Assembly: GCF_004379255.2 (NCBI RefSeq)
Contig: NC_056040.1
Coordinates: forward strand, 33,591,779 to 33,655,778
Direction: 5' to 3'
Source: Salvia splendens
Lineage: Eukaryota > Streptophyta > Magnoliopsida > Lamiales > Lamiaceae
Length of the DNA: 64,000 bases
A model generated the notes under the pieces. The model worked only from the letters and a program-made list of their open reading frames with translations. It had not been told where the DNA came from and ran no database searches. The first letter of the stretch is position 1. Each line of letters begins with the position of its first letter. Positions 1 to 12,523 of this stretch are shown in pieces. The translations under genes were made by a program, and so were the position numbers.

Positions 1-3000
1 TTAAAAACACACACTATACACAAATAAATAGAAAATACACAAACTTACCACAAAAAACACACATTGCATATATTGCACATAATACACACGTTACTGAAAA
101 TATAAACACACACTATACACAAAGCACGCATAATACATGCACAAAATATATTCACTACACACAATACCCGTAACACACTATAATATTCATATACGAGAAC
201 TACATATGTAGCACTATAAACACACTATATAAAACATAAATGCACTAAAATCATACACACAAAATACAAACTGTATTGAAAATACACAATACACAAAATA
301 CACAATTTCCACACATACACACACATCCCAAACAATGCATACTTTATACACAAATTACACACAATCCACATACTCCAAACTTCGTACATTAGAAAAATAC
401 AAATTGATCAAAATACATACATTGCATAAAATAGACACACTATACATAACCCTGGTCAAAATACAAACATTAATAATAAAATACACTCATTAAACACGAA
501 AAACACACATCACAAAAATACATACATTGCATAAATACATAAACTATACCAAATATAAATAAACACTATACACATCCCCGATCCAAACACACATTATAAA
601 TAAATTACATTCATTAAACACAAAATACACATAGACACACTTCACACACATAAACACCCACTATACACATCTCCAGTGAAAAATACACACACTAATAATA
701 AAATATATAGATTAAACACAAAATACACAACTCACACACAGACACACTCCACAGCATAAATTGAACACAATACACTTAATAAAAATACATACCTTGCGTA
801 ATATACATAAACTATCCCAAAAATAAATAAATACTATACACATCCTTGATCCAAATACACACATTATAAATAAATTACATACATTAAACACAAAATACAC
901 ATAGACACACTAATAATAAAATACACAAATTAAACACAAAACACACAATTGACACATACACACAAATTAAATACAAAATACAAACATATATATACAAATT
1001 ACACATACACACAAACTAATAACAAAATACAAACATTAATAATAAAATACACACATTAAACACAAAATACGCACACTTCACAATTTATACACAAAGTACA
1101 TATAATCCACACTATACAAAATATAAATACACAATATACACATCCTCAATCAAAATACAAACATTAATAATAAAATACACACTTTCACACCCATACACAC
1201 AAATGCACAATTTATACACACAATGCACACTTTACACACAATACACACTATATAAAATACATACATTGTATGATACACATCTCCGGTCGAAATACACTTA
1301 AAAACAAAAAATACACACAATGCACACCTTACACACAAAGTAGACATAATGCACACACTCCACACTACTTGCACACAGTACACGCTATATAAAATACATA
1401 AATTGCATAAAATCACACTATTCAAAATATTAACAAACATTATACACATCCCCGATCAAAATACGCAAAATGCACAAAATGCACACTACTTACATTACAC
1501 ACAACATACACTATACAAAATACACATACTATATAGAACATAAACACACACTATACACACCTCCGGTCAAAATACATATTATATATAAAATACACGCATT
1601 AATACTCTTAACACACAATAATACACTTCCCACAAAATACACACAGTGCATACATTACACACACAAAGTAGACTTTATCGACACACTCCACGCTACTTAC
1701 ATCACATAGAATATATATTATACAAAATACATACATTGTATAAAATACACACACTATACACAAATAAATAGAAAATACACAAACTTACCACAAAAAACAC
1801 ACATTGCATATATTGCACATAATACACACGTTACTGAAAATATAAACACACACTATATACAAAGCACGCATAATACATGCACAAAATATATTCACTACAC
1901 ACAATACCCGTGACACACTATAATATTCATATACGAGAACTACATATGTAGCACTATAAACACATTATATAAAACACAAATGCACTAAAATCATACACAC
2001 AAAATACAAACTATATTGAAAATACACAATACACAAAATACACAATTTCCACACCTACACACGCATCCCAAACAATGCATACTTTATACTCAAATTACAC
2101 ACAATCCACATACTCCAAACTTCGTACATTGCAAAAATACAAATTAATCAAAATACATACATTGCATAAAATAGACACACTATACACATCCCTGGTCAAA
2201 ATACAAACATTAATAATAAAATACACTCATTAAACATGAAAAACACACATCACAAAAATACATACATTGCATAAATACATAAACTATACCAAATATAAAT
2301 AAACACTATACACATCCCCGATCCAAACACACATTATGAATAAATTACATACATTAAACACAAAATACACATAGACACACTTCACACACATAAACACCCA
2401 CTATACACATCTCTAGTGAAAAATACACACACTAATAATAAAATATATAGATTAAACACAAAATACACAACTCACACACAGACACACTCCACAGCATAAA
2501 TTGAACACAATACACTTAATAAAAATACATACCTTGCGTAATATACATAAACTATCCCAAAAATAAATAAATACTATACACATCCTTGATCCAAATACAC
2601 ACATTATAAATAAATTACATACATTAAACACAAAATACACATAGACACACTAATAATAAAATACACAAATTAAACACAAAACACACAATTGACACATACA
2701 CACAAATTAAATACAAAATACAAACATATATATACAAATTACACATACACACAAACTAATAACAAAATACAAACATTAATAATAAAATACACACATTAAA
2801 CACAAAATACGCACACTTCACAATTTATACACAAAGTACATATAATCCACACTATACAAAATATAAATACACAATATACACATCCTCAATCAAAATACAA
2901 ACATTAATAATAAAATACACACTTTCACACCCATACACACAAATGCACAATTTATACACACAATGCACACTTTACACACAATACACACTATATAAAATAC

Positions 3001-4850
3001 ATACATTGTATGATACACATCTCCGGTCGAAATACACTTAAAAACAAAAAATACACACAATGCACACCTTACACACAAAGTAGACATAATGCACACACTC
3101 CACACTACTTGCACACAGTACACGCTATATAAAATACATAAATTGCATAAAATCACACTATTCAAAATATTAACAAACATTATACACATCCCCGATCAAA
3201 ATACGCAAAATGCACAAAATGCACACTACTTACATTACACACAACATACACTATACAAAATACACATACTATATAGAACATAAACACACACTATACACAC
3301 CTCCGGTCAAAATACATATTATATATAAAATACACGCATTAATACTCTTAACACACAATAATACACTTCCCACAAAATACACACAGTGCATACATTACAC
3401 ACACAAAGTAGACTTTATCGACACACTCCACGCTACTTACATCACATAGAATATATATTATACAAAATACATACATTGTATAAAATACACACACTATACA
3501 CAAATAAATAGAAAATACACAAACTTACCACAAAAAACACACATTGCATATATTGCACATAATACACACGTTACTGAAAATATAAACACACACTATATAC
3601 AAAGCACGCATAATACATGCACAAAATATATTCACTACACACAATACCCGTGACACACTATAATATTCATATACGAGAACTACATATGTAGCACTATAAA
3701 CACATTATATAAAACACAAATGCACTAAAATCATACACACAAAATACAAACTATATTGAAAATACACAATACACAAAATACACAATTTCCACACCTACAC
3801 ACGCATCCCAAACAATGCATACTTTATACTCAAATTACACACAATCCACATACTCCAAACTTCGTACATTGCAAAAATACAAATTAATCAAAATACATAC
3901 ATTGCATAAAATAGACACACTATACACATCCCTGGTCAAAATACAAACATTAATAATAAAATACACTCATTAAACATGAAAAACACACATCACAAAAATA
4001 CATACATTGCATAAATACATAAACTATACCAAATATAAATAAACACTATACACATCCCCGATCCAAACACACATTATGAATAAATTACATACATTAAACA
4101 CAAAATACACATAGACACACTTCACACACATAAACACCCACTATACACATCTCTAGTGAAAAATACACACACTAATAATAAAATATATAGATTAAACACA
4201 AAATACACAACTCACACACAGACACACTCCACAACATACATTGAACACAATACACTTAATAAAAATACATACCTTGCGTAATATACATAAACTATCCCAA
4301 AAATAAATAAATACTATACACATAAATACACACATTATAAATAAATTACATACATTAAACACAAAATACACATAGACACACTAATAATAAAATACACAAA
4401 TTAAACACAAAACACACAATTGACACATACACACAAATTAAATACAAAATACAAACATATATATACAAATTACACATACACACAAACTAATAACAAAATA
4501 CAAACATTAATAATAAAATACACACATTAAACACAAAATACGCACACTTCACAATTTATACACAAAGTACATATAATCCACACTATACAAAATATAAATA
4601 CACAATATACATATCCTCAATCAAAATACAAACACTAATAATAAAATACACACTTCCACACACATACACACAAATGCACAATTTATACACACAATGCACA
4701 CTTTACACACAATACACACTATATAAAATACATACATTGTATGATACACATCTCCGGTCAAAATACACTTAAAAACAAAAAATACACACAATGCACACCT
4801 TACACACAAAGTAGACATAATGCACACACTCCACACTACTTGCACACAGT
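1..4850. repeat. Long-monomer satellite array, left block (1740-bp units)
   Basis: Tandem repeat read directly from the sequence. The anchor gaaaatacacaaacttacca recurs at 31, 1771 and 3511, so the period here is exactly 1740 bp, and units 1 and 2 differ by only scattered single bases. The plus strand is rich in A and C with only a few percent G, so stop codons are sparse in several frames and spurious ORFs of 60-105 codons appear on both strands. Each unit contains a perfect 12-bp palindrome CTACATATGTAG (200-211 in unit 1). Compared with the right block, these units lack a segment of about 30 bp containing ccgtcacacatttccc and mostly lack a 24-bp stretch around gaatttaaaaacacac. The third unit has a 9-bp deletion near 4323 and is cut at 4850 by an LTR retrotransposon. 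No gene is present. A satellite assignment is certain; its chromosomal position is inference. Confidence 0.97.
4847..4850. repeat. Target-site duplication, left copy (CAGT)
   Basis: CAGT directly precedes the TG of the 5' LTR and is repeated at 12520-12523 after the CA of the 3' LTR. Uninterrupted satellite units read gcacacagtacacgct here, so the site is reconstructed exactly. If the last A of the LTR is counted as target, the duplication is 5 bp (ACAGT); the sequence cannot decide. Confidence 0.85.
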
Positions 4851-7092
4851 TGTAATACCCGACTTTTTCTATCTTTTTAGTAGTTGGTGTAATATGTCTA
4901 AATTTTAGAAATAGATTAATATCTGTGTTTTACAAAGCAGGGGAATTGAAATACACTTGGGCCTAAACCATTTTTTTTCCTCCTTGTGTTGAAGCCCAAT
5001 CATATGAGAAACCGCCGAACCCTCGCCTCAACAATCAGTTACTAGCCATGACTTGGAAATTGGAACAAATTCGCCAAATCCCAACAGAATACAACTCCGC
5101 AATTTACATTAATCTGCCCACAACTCCACGTTGGAGGTTTTGGAATCAACTTCATAGAAAATAGAGAGTTAGAGATGGGAGAGTTTCCTCAAGTGTAGCA
5201 TAAGAGATTAGAGAAGAAAGGACTTCGGCGCCGTGTGAACGACGGCAACGAGCTTGTTCAGTTTGGAGATAGAAGAGAGATGACGGAGATGAATGGTTGG
5301 CGCCGTACTCCAAAGAAGATTTGCGGTGGCAGTGGTGACGGCTGCGCGGAGGAGAAGCGACGGCGAGCGGAACGACATCGATGGCATTTCTCGGCTGCTC
5401 GACAAATTCCGAACAGCAGCAGCAGCGCAGGGCGACGGTGCCTGCATCATTGGCCTGGACGTGAAGCAACGGCGGACAACAACTGATCCTCGGCGGCGAT
5501 CGATTAGAGGCCGTGCTGGTCCATGGCAGTCCAGCGAGGAAATTTTAGCGGCAGCTATGGAAAGACAACGGAGAGGCAACGTGCCCCTGAAACGAACAGC
5601 AGAAGAGATGGACGGAGCTTAATAGAGACGGCAGTGGCGTGAATTAAACGAGACGAAAAATAAATAGAGAGAGAGCAAGAGATGGCAGATTTGAGAAAGA
5701 GACGAGAGAATTGGTTGAGGAGAAAAGAAGAATGCCTTGTTGCTGTTTTGATCTTTTAAAATGAGTTGCTCTCATTGTTGGATGAGTTTAGCTATTGGAA
5801 AAGTTTGGTTAAGAAGAGTTAGATTTGGAAAGAAGAAAGAGTTGGTGGATGAGAGTGCTTTTGGAGCTCGAATGGCCAGAGACAACGAGGGTTGTCTACA
5901 ACCGTGACAACAAGCGGCACTGTGTCATGACCGAGCAGCAAGGGGGCAGCGGCATCCCGATGGGCAGTGGGGATGAACGCGTTGGCAGTGGCGGCGGGGT
6001 AGCAGGGGCTGACCGCGACGGCGGCGGGTTTACGGAGGTGTCTGAATTGAGGTGACTCTGGGAGAAAGAGTTGGACTTCAAATCCCATCTTTGGATTTCA
6101 CGTGAGGTGAGAAAAAGAAGAAAGTTGGCCTTGTGTTATTTAAATCTTTTAGGCACTGTGAATTAATTTATCGATTTGGATTGGGTCTTTTGTTTTAGTA
6201 AAGGAGGTGGATTGGAGTACATTAGATCAATGAGTGACTCTTTGCACGCTTTTCGAGAATGAAAGGGAACACAAGTTAAGGCTTTAAACGAACGAGGTGG
6301 GCTTTCTTTTTAAATAAGGACTATGTCCTAAGTATATTTGTTTTTGCGAAATATGTTTGTCATGCCATATTTTTGTGTTGCTATGGGACCTATCTGAAGT
6401 GGCTTTTGCCATGTATGGTTAATCGAATTCGGGTTTGACTAGGGAGTGAGTCCCTACTCAGGCTAGTGTACACCCCGTAGATCGTGCGCTATCTCTTTGA
6501 GTTGGCCGGTCTAGTGGCTTGGAATGTGGCCACATTCCTTGTCATGTATGTTCAGATATGGTATAGTGATGTTGATGATGTTGAGGTTGATGGCGATGAT
6601 GATGTTAGTGAAATGTTTTAGTGACTCGGGCTCTTTCAAAGTTAAAAACCCGAGGTCACTCGTTAATGGCATGATAATATTTTTATTGAAAATGTTTTCG
6701 GCATGAGTCCACTGAGTGCATCAAGTACTCAGCCCTGCATTTCTTTTTAAAAATGTGCAGGTTGAGCGGTGACGAGTGCGGTGGGTGTTGAGCATAAAAG
6801 TGAAGAATGTCTATCAAATGTCTAGAATATGTTGTGTCTTCATACATAGCATTATTCTACTCTCGAAATGCTTCCGCTAAATATTGTTTCTTTTGAGTTC
6901 CTGTATTGTTGAGATATTTTCATTTGGAGTTGTTGATTGTTGAAATGATACTCTGATTTTATTCGAGCTATTCCCGTTTGTTTCGAGCTATGGTCGAGTT
7001 GCGTTGTTTTACCCCTTTCTTCCCCGCTTCTTTAACCCTCCCCTAGTCGCGATCAACCGTGTTTTCTATCCTTAGAAAATGCGGGCGTGACA
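4851..7092 (+). repeat. 5' LTR of the non-autonomous element
   Basis: This is a 2242-bp terminal repeat with canonical TG...CA ends. It contains a GC-rich block (about 5220-6060) rich in CGG/GGC triplets that gives open frames on both strands but no recognisable protein. Further on there is a perfect 18-bp palindrome (6521-6538) and a segment around 6710-6770 (agtactcagccctgcat followed by aaaatgtgcag|gttgagc) of the kind seen in LTR leaders of plant gypsy elements, where the cag may act as a splice acceptor. It contains a 12-bp segment (around 5546-5557) absent from the 3' LTR. Confidence 0.93.
6521..6538. other. Perfect 18-bp palindrome in the 5' LTR
   Basis: GGAATGTGGCCACATTCC is its own reverse complement. 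The same palindrome is intact at 11947-11964 in the other LTR. It could be a protein-binding site or an RNA hairpin in the transcript; function is unknown. Confidence 0.9.
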
Positions 7093-7094
7093 AG

Positions 7095-7106
7095 TGGTAT
7101 CAGAGC
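7095..7106 (+). other. Primer-binding site, initiator tRNA-Met
   Basis: TGGTATCAGAGC lies two bases after the 5' LTR end and is the exact complement of the 3' end of plant initiator tRNA-Met. This is the standard minus-strand primer of many plant LTR elements and sets the plus orientation. Confidence 0.95.
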
Positions 7107-10100
7107 AATTTTTCTTTCCGCTCTGGACCCGAGAGTCTTTTTCAGTCTTAGTCTAGACTTGTTTCGCTAGACTTAAAGAAGGTTAAATTTGCAAGGCTCA
7201 ATATCCCGCTTCGCCACGCTCAACCAAGAATGAGGTAATATTTTTTTTTATGTGAAAATTTTTATGAGAAAGTTTCGGAGAAAAGACGACGAAAAAAAAT
7301 TTTTGAGAAAGAAAGAGGAGAATTTTTTTTATAAGAAAGATGTAGTAGAATCTTTCTGTGAGGGATTGATTTCGAATTGAGAAGAGTATTTGTTGATGTT
7401 TGAGAAAAGAACGAGTTTTGATGAGGGACGATGGATTGTTTGTTTTTACATGAAAGATGAAAGTTGATGTTCAAGTATGTTTTGAGTTTTGAGTTTTGAG
7501 TCAAAACTTGTACTTCAAAGTTGAAAGTGAGATGTTGAATTTTTTTTTTTTGAGAAAAGTGTGAGTTTTGAAGAAAATGTTTGTTTTGAAAGTAGATGTG
7601 AAATGTGAAAGCGTTGTGTTTTGGGAAGTGAAATGTTGTGTATTATACTTGTTATTTGAAGTATGAATGACTTGAAATGTGATATTTGTTGATCTATGAG
7701 GTGGTGAAATGTGTTGTGAACTTAGAGTGCCTAAGACTAAGCTAGATGGAACGTGCGCGAACCATAGTTGTTAGTTGACAATTTATCTATCGCTTTCCCG
7801 AGCGATGAAAACGAACGTGAAAGGGAAAGTGGGGCGAAATTCCTAGATTATCAAGATACGAGACAAGGAGATCGAGAGTAGAATGTTTGCCGGTGGACCA
7901 TGGAACTTTTGCTATTTCTTAAGAATGGCGCTAAACGTTAGAGCAAGCTTAGTGTGTGAACCACTTTACTACTTTCTATCATTTTTCGTGAACGATAAGG
8001 ACAAAAAGAATATGAGGAAGATTTCAAGAAGATGAGGATAGAGAAGACGAAATGAAGCTTCAAACACGAAAAAGGTGCGATACAAGAAAAGCTGATGCTA
8101 AGTGATGTAGCTATGCAATGACAAGAGATCATACTCGCGATGCAAATCAATATAGCATTATCTCGCGTAATTTTGCTAAAAGTGGCGACACGATGGAGAC
8201 GACCTTTATAGAAGGCAGAGAAGCACACGGATGATTAAATGTTTTAAGAGAATGATTGTCATAATATGCAAGAATATTAGGAAGATATGGCTTTTGACTG
8301 GCTACAATTTCTTTGTTGTAATGAAGTGATGAATATCAACTTGGTAACCACGGTTTCTTAGAACGATGTTACCATGTTCGGCCTCAGACAAGCGAGGGAG
8401 TGTGACATTCGTAGCTAGAATGAATGATTTTAATCAACAGTACTTACTTGGATTCTAAGAAATTTTTTTGGAACCTTTTAATTAACAGTGAGCCCTTGTC
8501 TATTTAAGACCTTGTTCGACTCACAATTCGCAAGTAATGCCTATTATTTCTTTTCCTATATCGAGTCATGACTAACTTTCAGTTCTTGGAAATTTGTGCT
8601 TGCCTTTGTAACTTTGGACATCTTGATTAGTAGTCTTCTTTGATTCATCTTTCGTAAGGACAATATTTTGACCTTATGAGCTTCCGTCATTGAACTTCAT
8701 TCCTAAAGTTGTTTGAAGTTTTGACCTTCAGTATGATCACATTTCCCATACGTGTTTCTTCAAATGATGTAATATTCTTCTTGGAACTTTTGTACACCTT
8801 TTTATTTCGTAACTGTGCATGCATCAAGTTCTTCCTTGCAGAAGTGAAATTCTTAGCTCAGTTTCACTTCATATATTGTTTCATGCTCAATGATTTTTCT
8901 TTCTGCAACACCAAGTTAAGGCTATCGTGTTCTCTTTTTCCTTAACGTGTTTGATCTAGCTGATTTTCCTAAAAAGTTCCCTTCATGTTGGTTGCAAACC
9001 TGTGAATCCATTGATGTGATTTCATTATTCAATAACCTGATGTCGTCGAACCATGATCAGTGCTACTTTATGACATTTGTCTATGCTTCTAAATCCTCCC
9101 ACAATTGACCATCTCATGTCATGACATGTTTGAACCATCATTCATTGATGCCGAAATTTTGCAAATTTGATTTGACAATTGAAATATCTTATTTGGCAGC
9201 CTACTATGCAATTTGAGACTTAATTCAGTTTCATCATGTTTTCAATACCTATCTCATATTCTTTCGAGCTCTCATCAGAAATAAAGTCTCAAGCTTTATG
9301 AGTTTATCTGAAACCTTAATTCCCAGAATGAACATGATAAGTTCAATGGAACTTAGACCCTGCTTTATTTTTCTTCGAACCAATTTTTGCAAGTTGGTGA
9401 TGAGATCTAAAAGAGTCGAGCTAGAAATGTTGTTCTTGTTTTCTTGATTAATTCTGCAGCCTTTCTGATTAAGACACTTTCAGCAGTGTTGCTACAATTT
9501 TGAAATCCGTTCATATCCAAGTAAGACTGCTTGATCAATTTTTGAGTTCTTGATACTAGAATTGGAGGAAAGAGTGAGGTTGAGCTTTTCGAATGCATAC
9601 GGGGGAATAAGTTTCTATAATCAGACATGCGTAAAAGTGATACACCAACTAAAGGCATCGATATAACCAAGAACACGAGGTGTTAAATTTTCAACTTTTA
9701 CGTACCGCTTATAGCGAGCTGCTAAGAGATCGAACATTATGCTATACATCTAGATATTAGATATTGAGAAACAAAATGTGGTGAAAATGCTTTTACGACC
9801 AATAACCTTTTAGTGCTATACGGGATATGGATATAAGTGGTTGATTGATACGAGATTTACGAATGAGAGACGGAGTATTTACGAACAATGGTATACAATA
9901 ACATTATAGAGAAGATTTTGATAACTACCGCAAGAGAAAGGAAATGGAGCCCTACGATCGAGAGCAATAGAGCCCGTACTCATACTTTGAATTATGAAAA
10001 AAAAATCGAGGCTATCATAGATTGGATTTTGCAAGAGCTGAGAAATAAATTCGTAGAAACTGTGAAAGTGATGTATGTGGAAACATCGTGAATACTTGGA

Positions 10101-10250
10101 AGTCGTCTGAGAATTGGATGACAAAATGAATTTAGGGGATGATACTTTTTCAACTATAGTTATTAATTATTAAGCGATATGAGGAAGCTGCTTGGAAATT
10201 GGATTACATGTTCATGGAGATTTTTTTTATTCGAAGGATGTAAGCAAATT

Positions 10251-10282
10251 TCGGGACGAAATTTTTGTTAAGATGGATAGAT
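10251..10282 (+). other. Region before the 3' LTR, degenerate polypurine tract
   Basis: The stretch starts tcgggacgaaattt and ends ttaagatggatagat immediately before TGTAATACCC. Chromovirus elements have a comparable GGACGAA motif followed by a purine-rich tract ending at the LTR. Here the tract is interrupted by T residues, so its efficiency as a plus-strand primer is doubtful. Confidence 0.6.
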
Positions 10283-12519
10283 TGTAATACCCGACTTTTT
10301 CTATCTTTTTAGTAGTTGGTGTAATATGTATAAATTTTAGAAATAGATTAATATCTGTGTTTTACAAAGCAGGGGAATTGAAATACACTTGGGCCTAAAC
10401 CATTTTTTTTCCTACTTGTGTTGAAGCCCAATCATATGAGAAACCGCCGAACCCTCGCCTCAACAATCAGTTATTAACCATGACTTGGAAATTGGAACAA
10501 ATCCGCCAAATCCCAACAGAATACAACTCCGCAATTTACATTAATCTGCCCACAACTCCACGTTGGAGGTTTTGGAATAAACTTCATAGAAAATAGAGAG
10601 TTAGAGAGGGGAGAGTTTCATCAAGTGTAGCATAAGAGATTAGAGAAAAAAGGACTTCGGCGCCGTGTGAACGACGGCAACGAGCTTGTTCAGTTTGGAG
10701 ATAGAAGAGAGATGACGGAGATGAATGGTTGGCGCCGTACTCCAAAGAAGATTTGCGGCGGCAGTGGTGACGGCTGCACAGAGGAGAAGCGACGGCGGAG
10801 CGGAACGACAGCGATGGCATTTCTCGGCTGCTCGACAAATTCCGAACAGAAGCAGCAGCGCAGGGCGACGGTGCCTGCGTCATTGGCCTGGACGTGAAGC
10901 AACGGCGGACAGCAACTGATCCTCGGCGGCGATCGATTAGAGGCCGTGCTGGTCCATGGCAGTCCAGCGAGGAAATTTGGCTATGGAAAGACAACGAAGA
11001 GGCAACGTGCCCCTGAAACGAACAGCAGGAGAGATGGACGGAGCTTAATAGAGACGGCAGTGGCGTGAATTAAACGAGAGGAAAAATAAATAGAGAGAGA
11101 GGAAGAGATGGCAGATTTGAGAAAGAGACGAGAGAATTGGTTGAGGAGAAAAGAAGAATGCCTAGTTGCTGTTTTGATCTTTTAAAATGAGTTGCTCTCA
11201 TTGTTGGATGAGTTTAGCTATTTGAAAAGTTTGGTTAAGAAGAGTTAGATTTGGAAAGAAGAAAGAGTTGGTGGATGAGAGTGCTTTTGGAGCTCGAATG
11301 GCCAGAGACAATGAGGGTTGTCTACAACCGTGACAGCAAGCGGTGCTGCGTCATGACCGAGCAGCAAGGGGGCAGCGGCATCCCGCTGGGCAGTGGGGAT
11401 GACCGCGTTGGCAGTGGCGGCGGGGTAGCAGGGGCTGACCGCGACGGCGGCGGGTTTACGGAGGCGTCTGAATTGAGGTGACTCTGGGAGAAAGAGTTGG
11501 ACTTCAAATCCCATCTTTGGATTTCACGTGAGGTGAGAAAAAGAAGAAAGTTGGCCATGTGTTATTTAAATCTTTTAGGCACTATGAATTAATTTATAGA
11601 TTTGGATTGGGCCTTTTGTTTTAGTAAAGGAGGTGGATTGGAGTACATTAGATCAATGAGTGACTCTTTGCACGCTTTTCGATAATGAAAGGGAACACAA
11701 GTTAAGGCTTTAAACGAACGAGGTGGGCTTTCTTTTTAAATAAGGACTATGTCCTAAGTATATTTGTTTTTGCGAAATATGTTTGTCATGCCATATTTTT
11801 GTGTTTCTATGGGACCTATCTGAAGTGGCTTTTGCCATGTATGGTTAATCGAATTTGGGTTTGACTAGGGAGTGAGTCCCTACTCAGGCTAGTGTACACC
11901 CCGTAGATCGTGCGCTATCTCTTTGAGTTGGCCGGTCTAGTGGCTTGGAATGTGGCCACATTCCTTGTCATGTATGTTCAGATATGGTATAGTGATGTTG
12001 ATGATGTTGAGGTTGATGGCGATGATGATGTTAGTGAAATGTTTTAGTGACTCGGGATCTTTCAAAGTTAAAAACCCGAGGTCACTCGTTAATGGCATGA
12101 TAAATATTTTTATTGAAAATGTTTTCGGCATGAGTCCGCTGAGCGCATCAAGTACTCAGCCCTGCATTTCTTTTTTAAAATGTGCAGGTTGAGCGGTGAC
12201 GAGCGCGGTGGGTGTTGAGCATAAAAGTGAAGAATGTCTATCAAATGTCTAGAATATGTTGTGTCTTCATATATAGCATTATTCTACTCTCGAAATGCTT
12301 CCGCTAAATATTGTTTCTTTTGAGTTCGTGTATTGTTGAGATATTTTCATTTTGAGTTGTTGATTGTTGAAATGATACTCTGATTTTATTCGAGCTATTC
12401 CCGTTTGTTTCGAGCTATGTTCGAGTTGCGTTGTTTTACCCCTTTCTTCCCCGCTTCTTTAACCCTCCCCTAGTCGCGACCAACCGTGTTTTCTATCCTT
12501 AGAAAATGCGGGCGTGACA
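10283..12519 (+). repeat. 3' LTR of the non-autonomous element
   Basis: The 2237-bp repeat matches the 5' LTR along its full length, with scattered substitutions and a few indels (one of about 12 bp near 10976). It ends GCGGGCGTGACA and is followed at once by satellite sequence (cagtacacgctatataaa). Confidence 0.93.
11947..11964. other. Perfect 18-bp palindrome in the 3' LTR
   Basis: Identical to the palindrome at 6521-6538, although neighbouring LTR positions have diverged. Confidence 0.9.
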
Positions 12520-12523
12520 CAGT
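12520..12523. repeat. Target-site duplication, right copy (CAGT)
   Basis: Second copy of the 4-bp target duplication. The satellite resumes in phase with the sequence interrupted at 4850. Confidence 0.85.

Larger units (their letters stand above)
7093..10282 (+). other. Internal region of the non-autonomous element, no coding capacity
   Basis: The 3190-bp stretch begins two bases before the primer-binding site. It opens with an AT-rich, run-rich leader (T and A homopolymers, repeated gagttttgag) and continues as AT-rich sequence without any ORF above about 96 codons. None of the short frames carries a retroviral motif such as zinc knuckle, D-S/T-G, Y/F-x-D-D or HHCC. It is best read as a non-coding packaging and priming cassette. 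A remnant of gag decayed beyond recognition cannot be excluded by eye. Confidence 0.8.
4851..12519 (+). mobile_element. Non-autonomous Ty3/gypsy-like LTR retrotransposon inserted in the satellite
   Basis: Two long direct repeats (4851-7092 and 10283-12519) both begin TGTAATACCCGAC and end GCGGGCGTGACA. A primer-binding site perfectly complementary to plant initiator tRNA-Met follows the first, and the internal part is only about 3.2 kb. No gag, protease, reverse transcriptase or integrase is recognisable in any frame, so it must have been mobilised by enzymes of a partner. The TGTAAYACCC LTR start and the segment cgggacgaaatttttgttaag before the 3' LTR resemble plant chromoviruses of the Tekay/del group; this family link is inferred. 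Orientation follows the primer site. The LTRs differ at nine of roughly the first 380 aligned bases, so the insertion is neither brand new nor ancient. Target duplications flank it and satellite continues on both sides. Confidence 0.93.

Noticed and set aside
5152..5622. Overlapping Arg/Ala-rich ORFs in the GC-rich block of the LTR (both strands; again at 10584-10994)
   Set aside because: They lie in the LTR, overlap on opposite strands, differ between the two LTR copies by frame-changing indels, and match no family I recognise.
8393..8415. Possible second LTR start (gagggagtgtgacattcg) inside the non-autonomous element
   Set aside because: It has a purine run followed by TGTGACATT, but there is no second copy in the window and no primer site, so a nested element cannot be supported.
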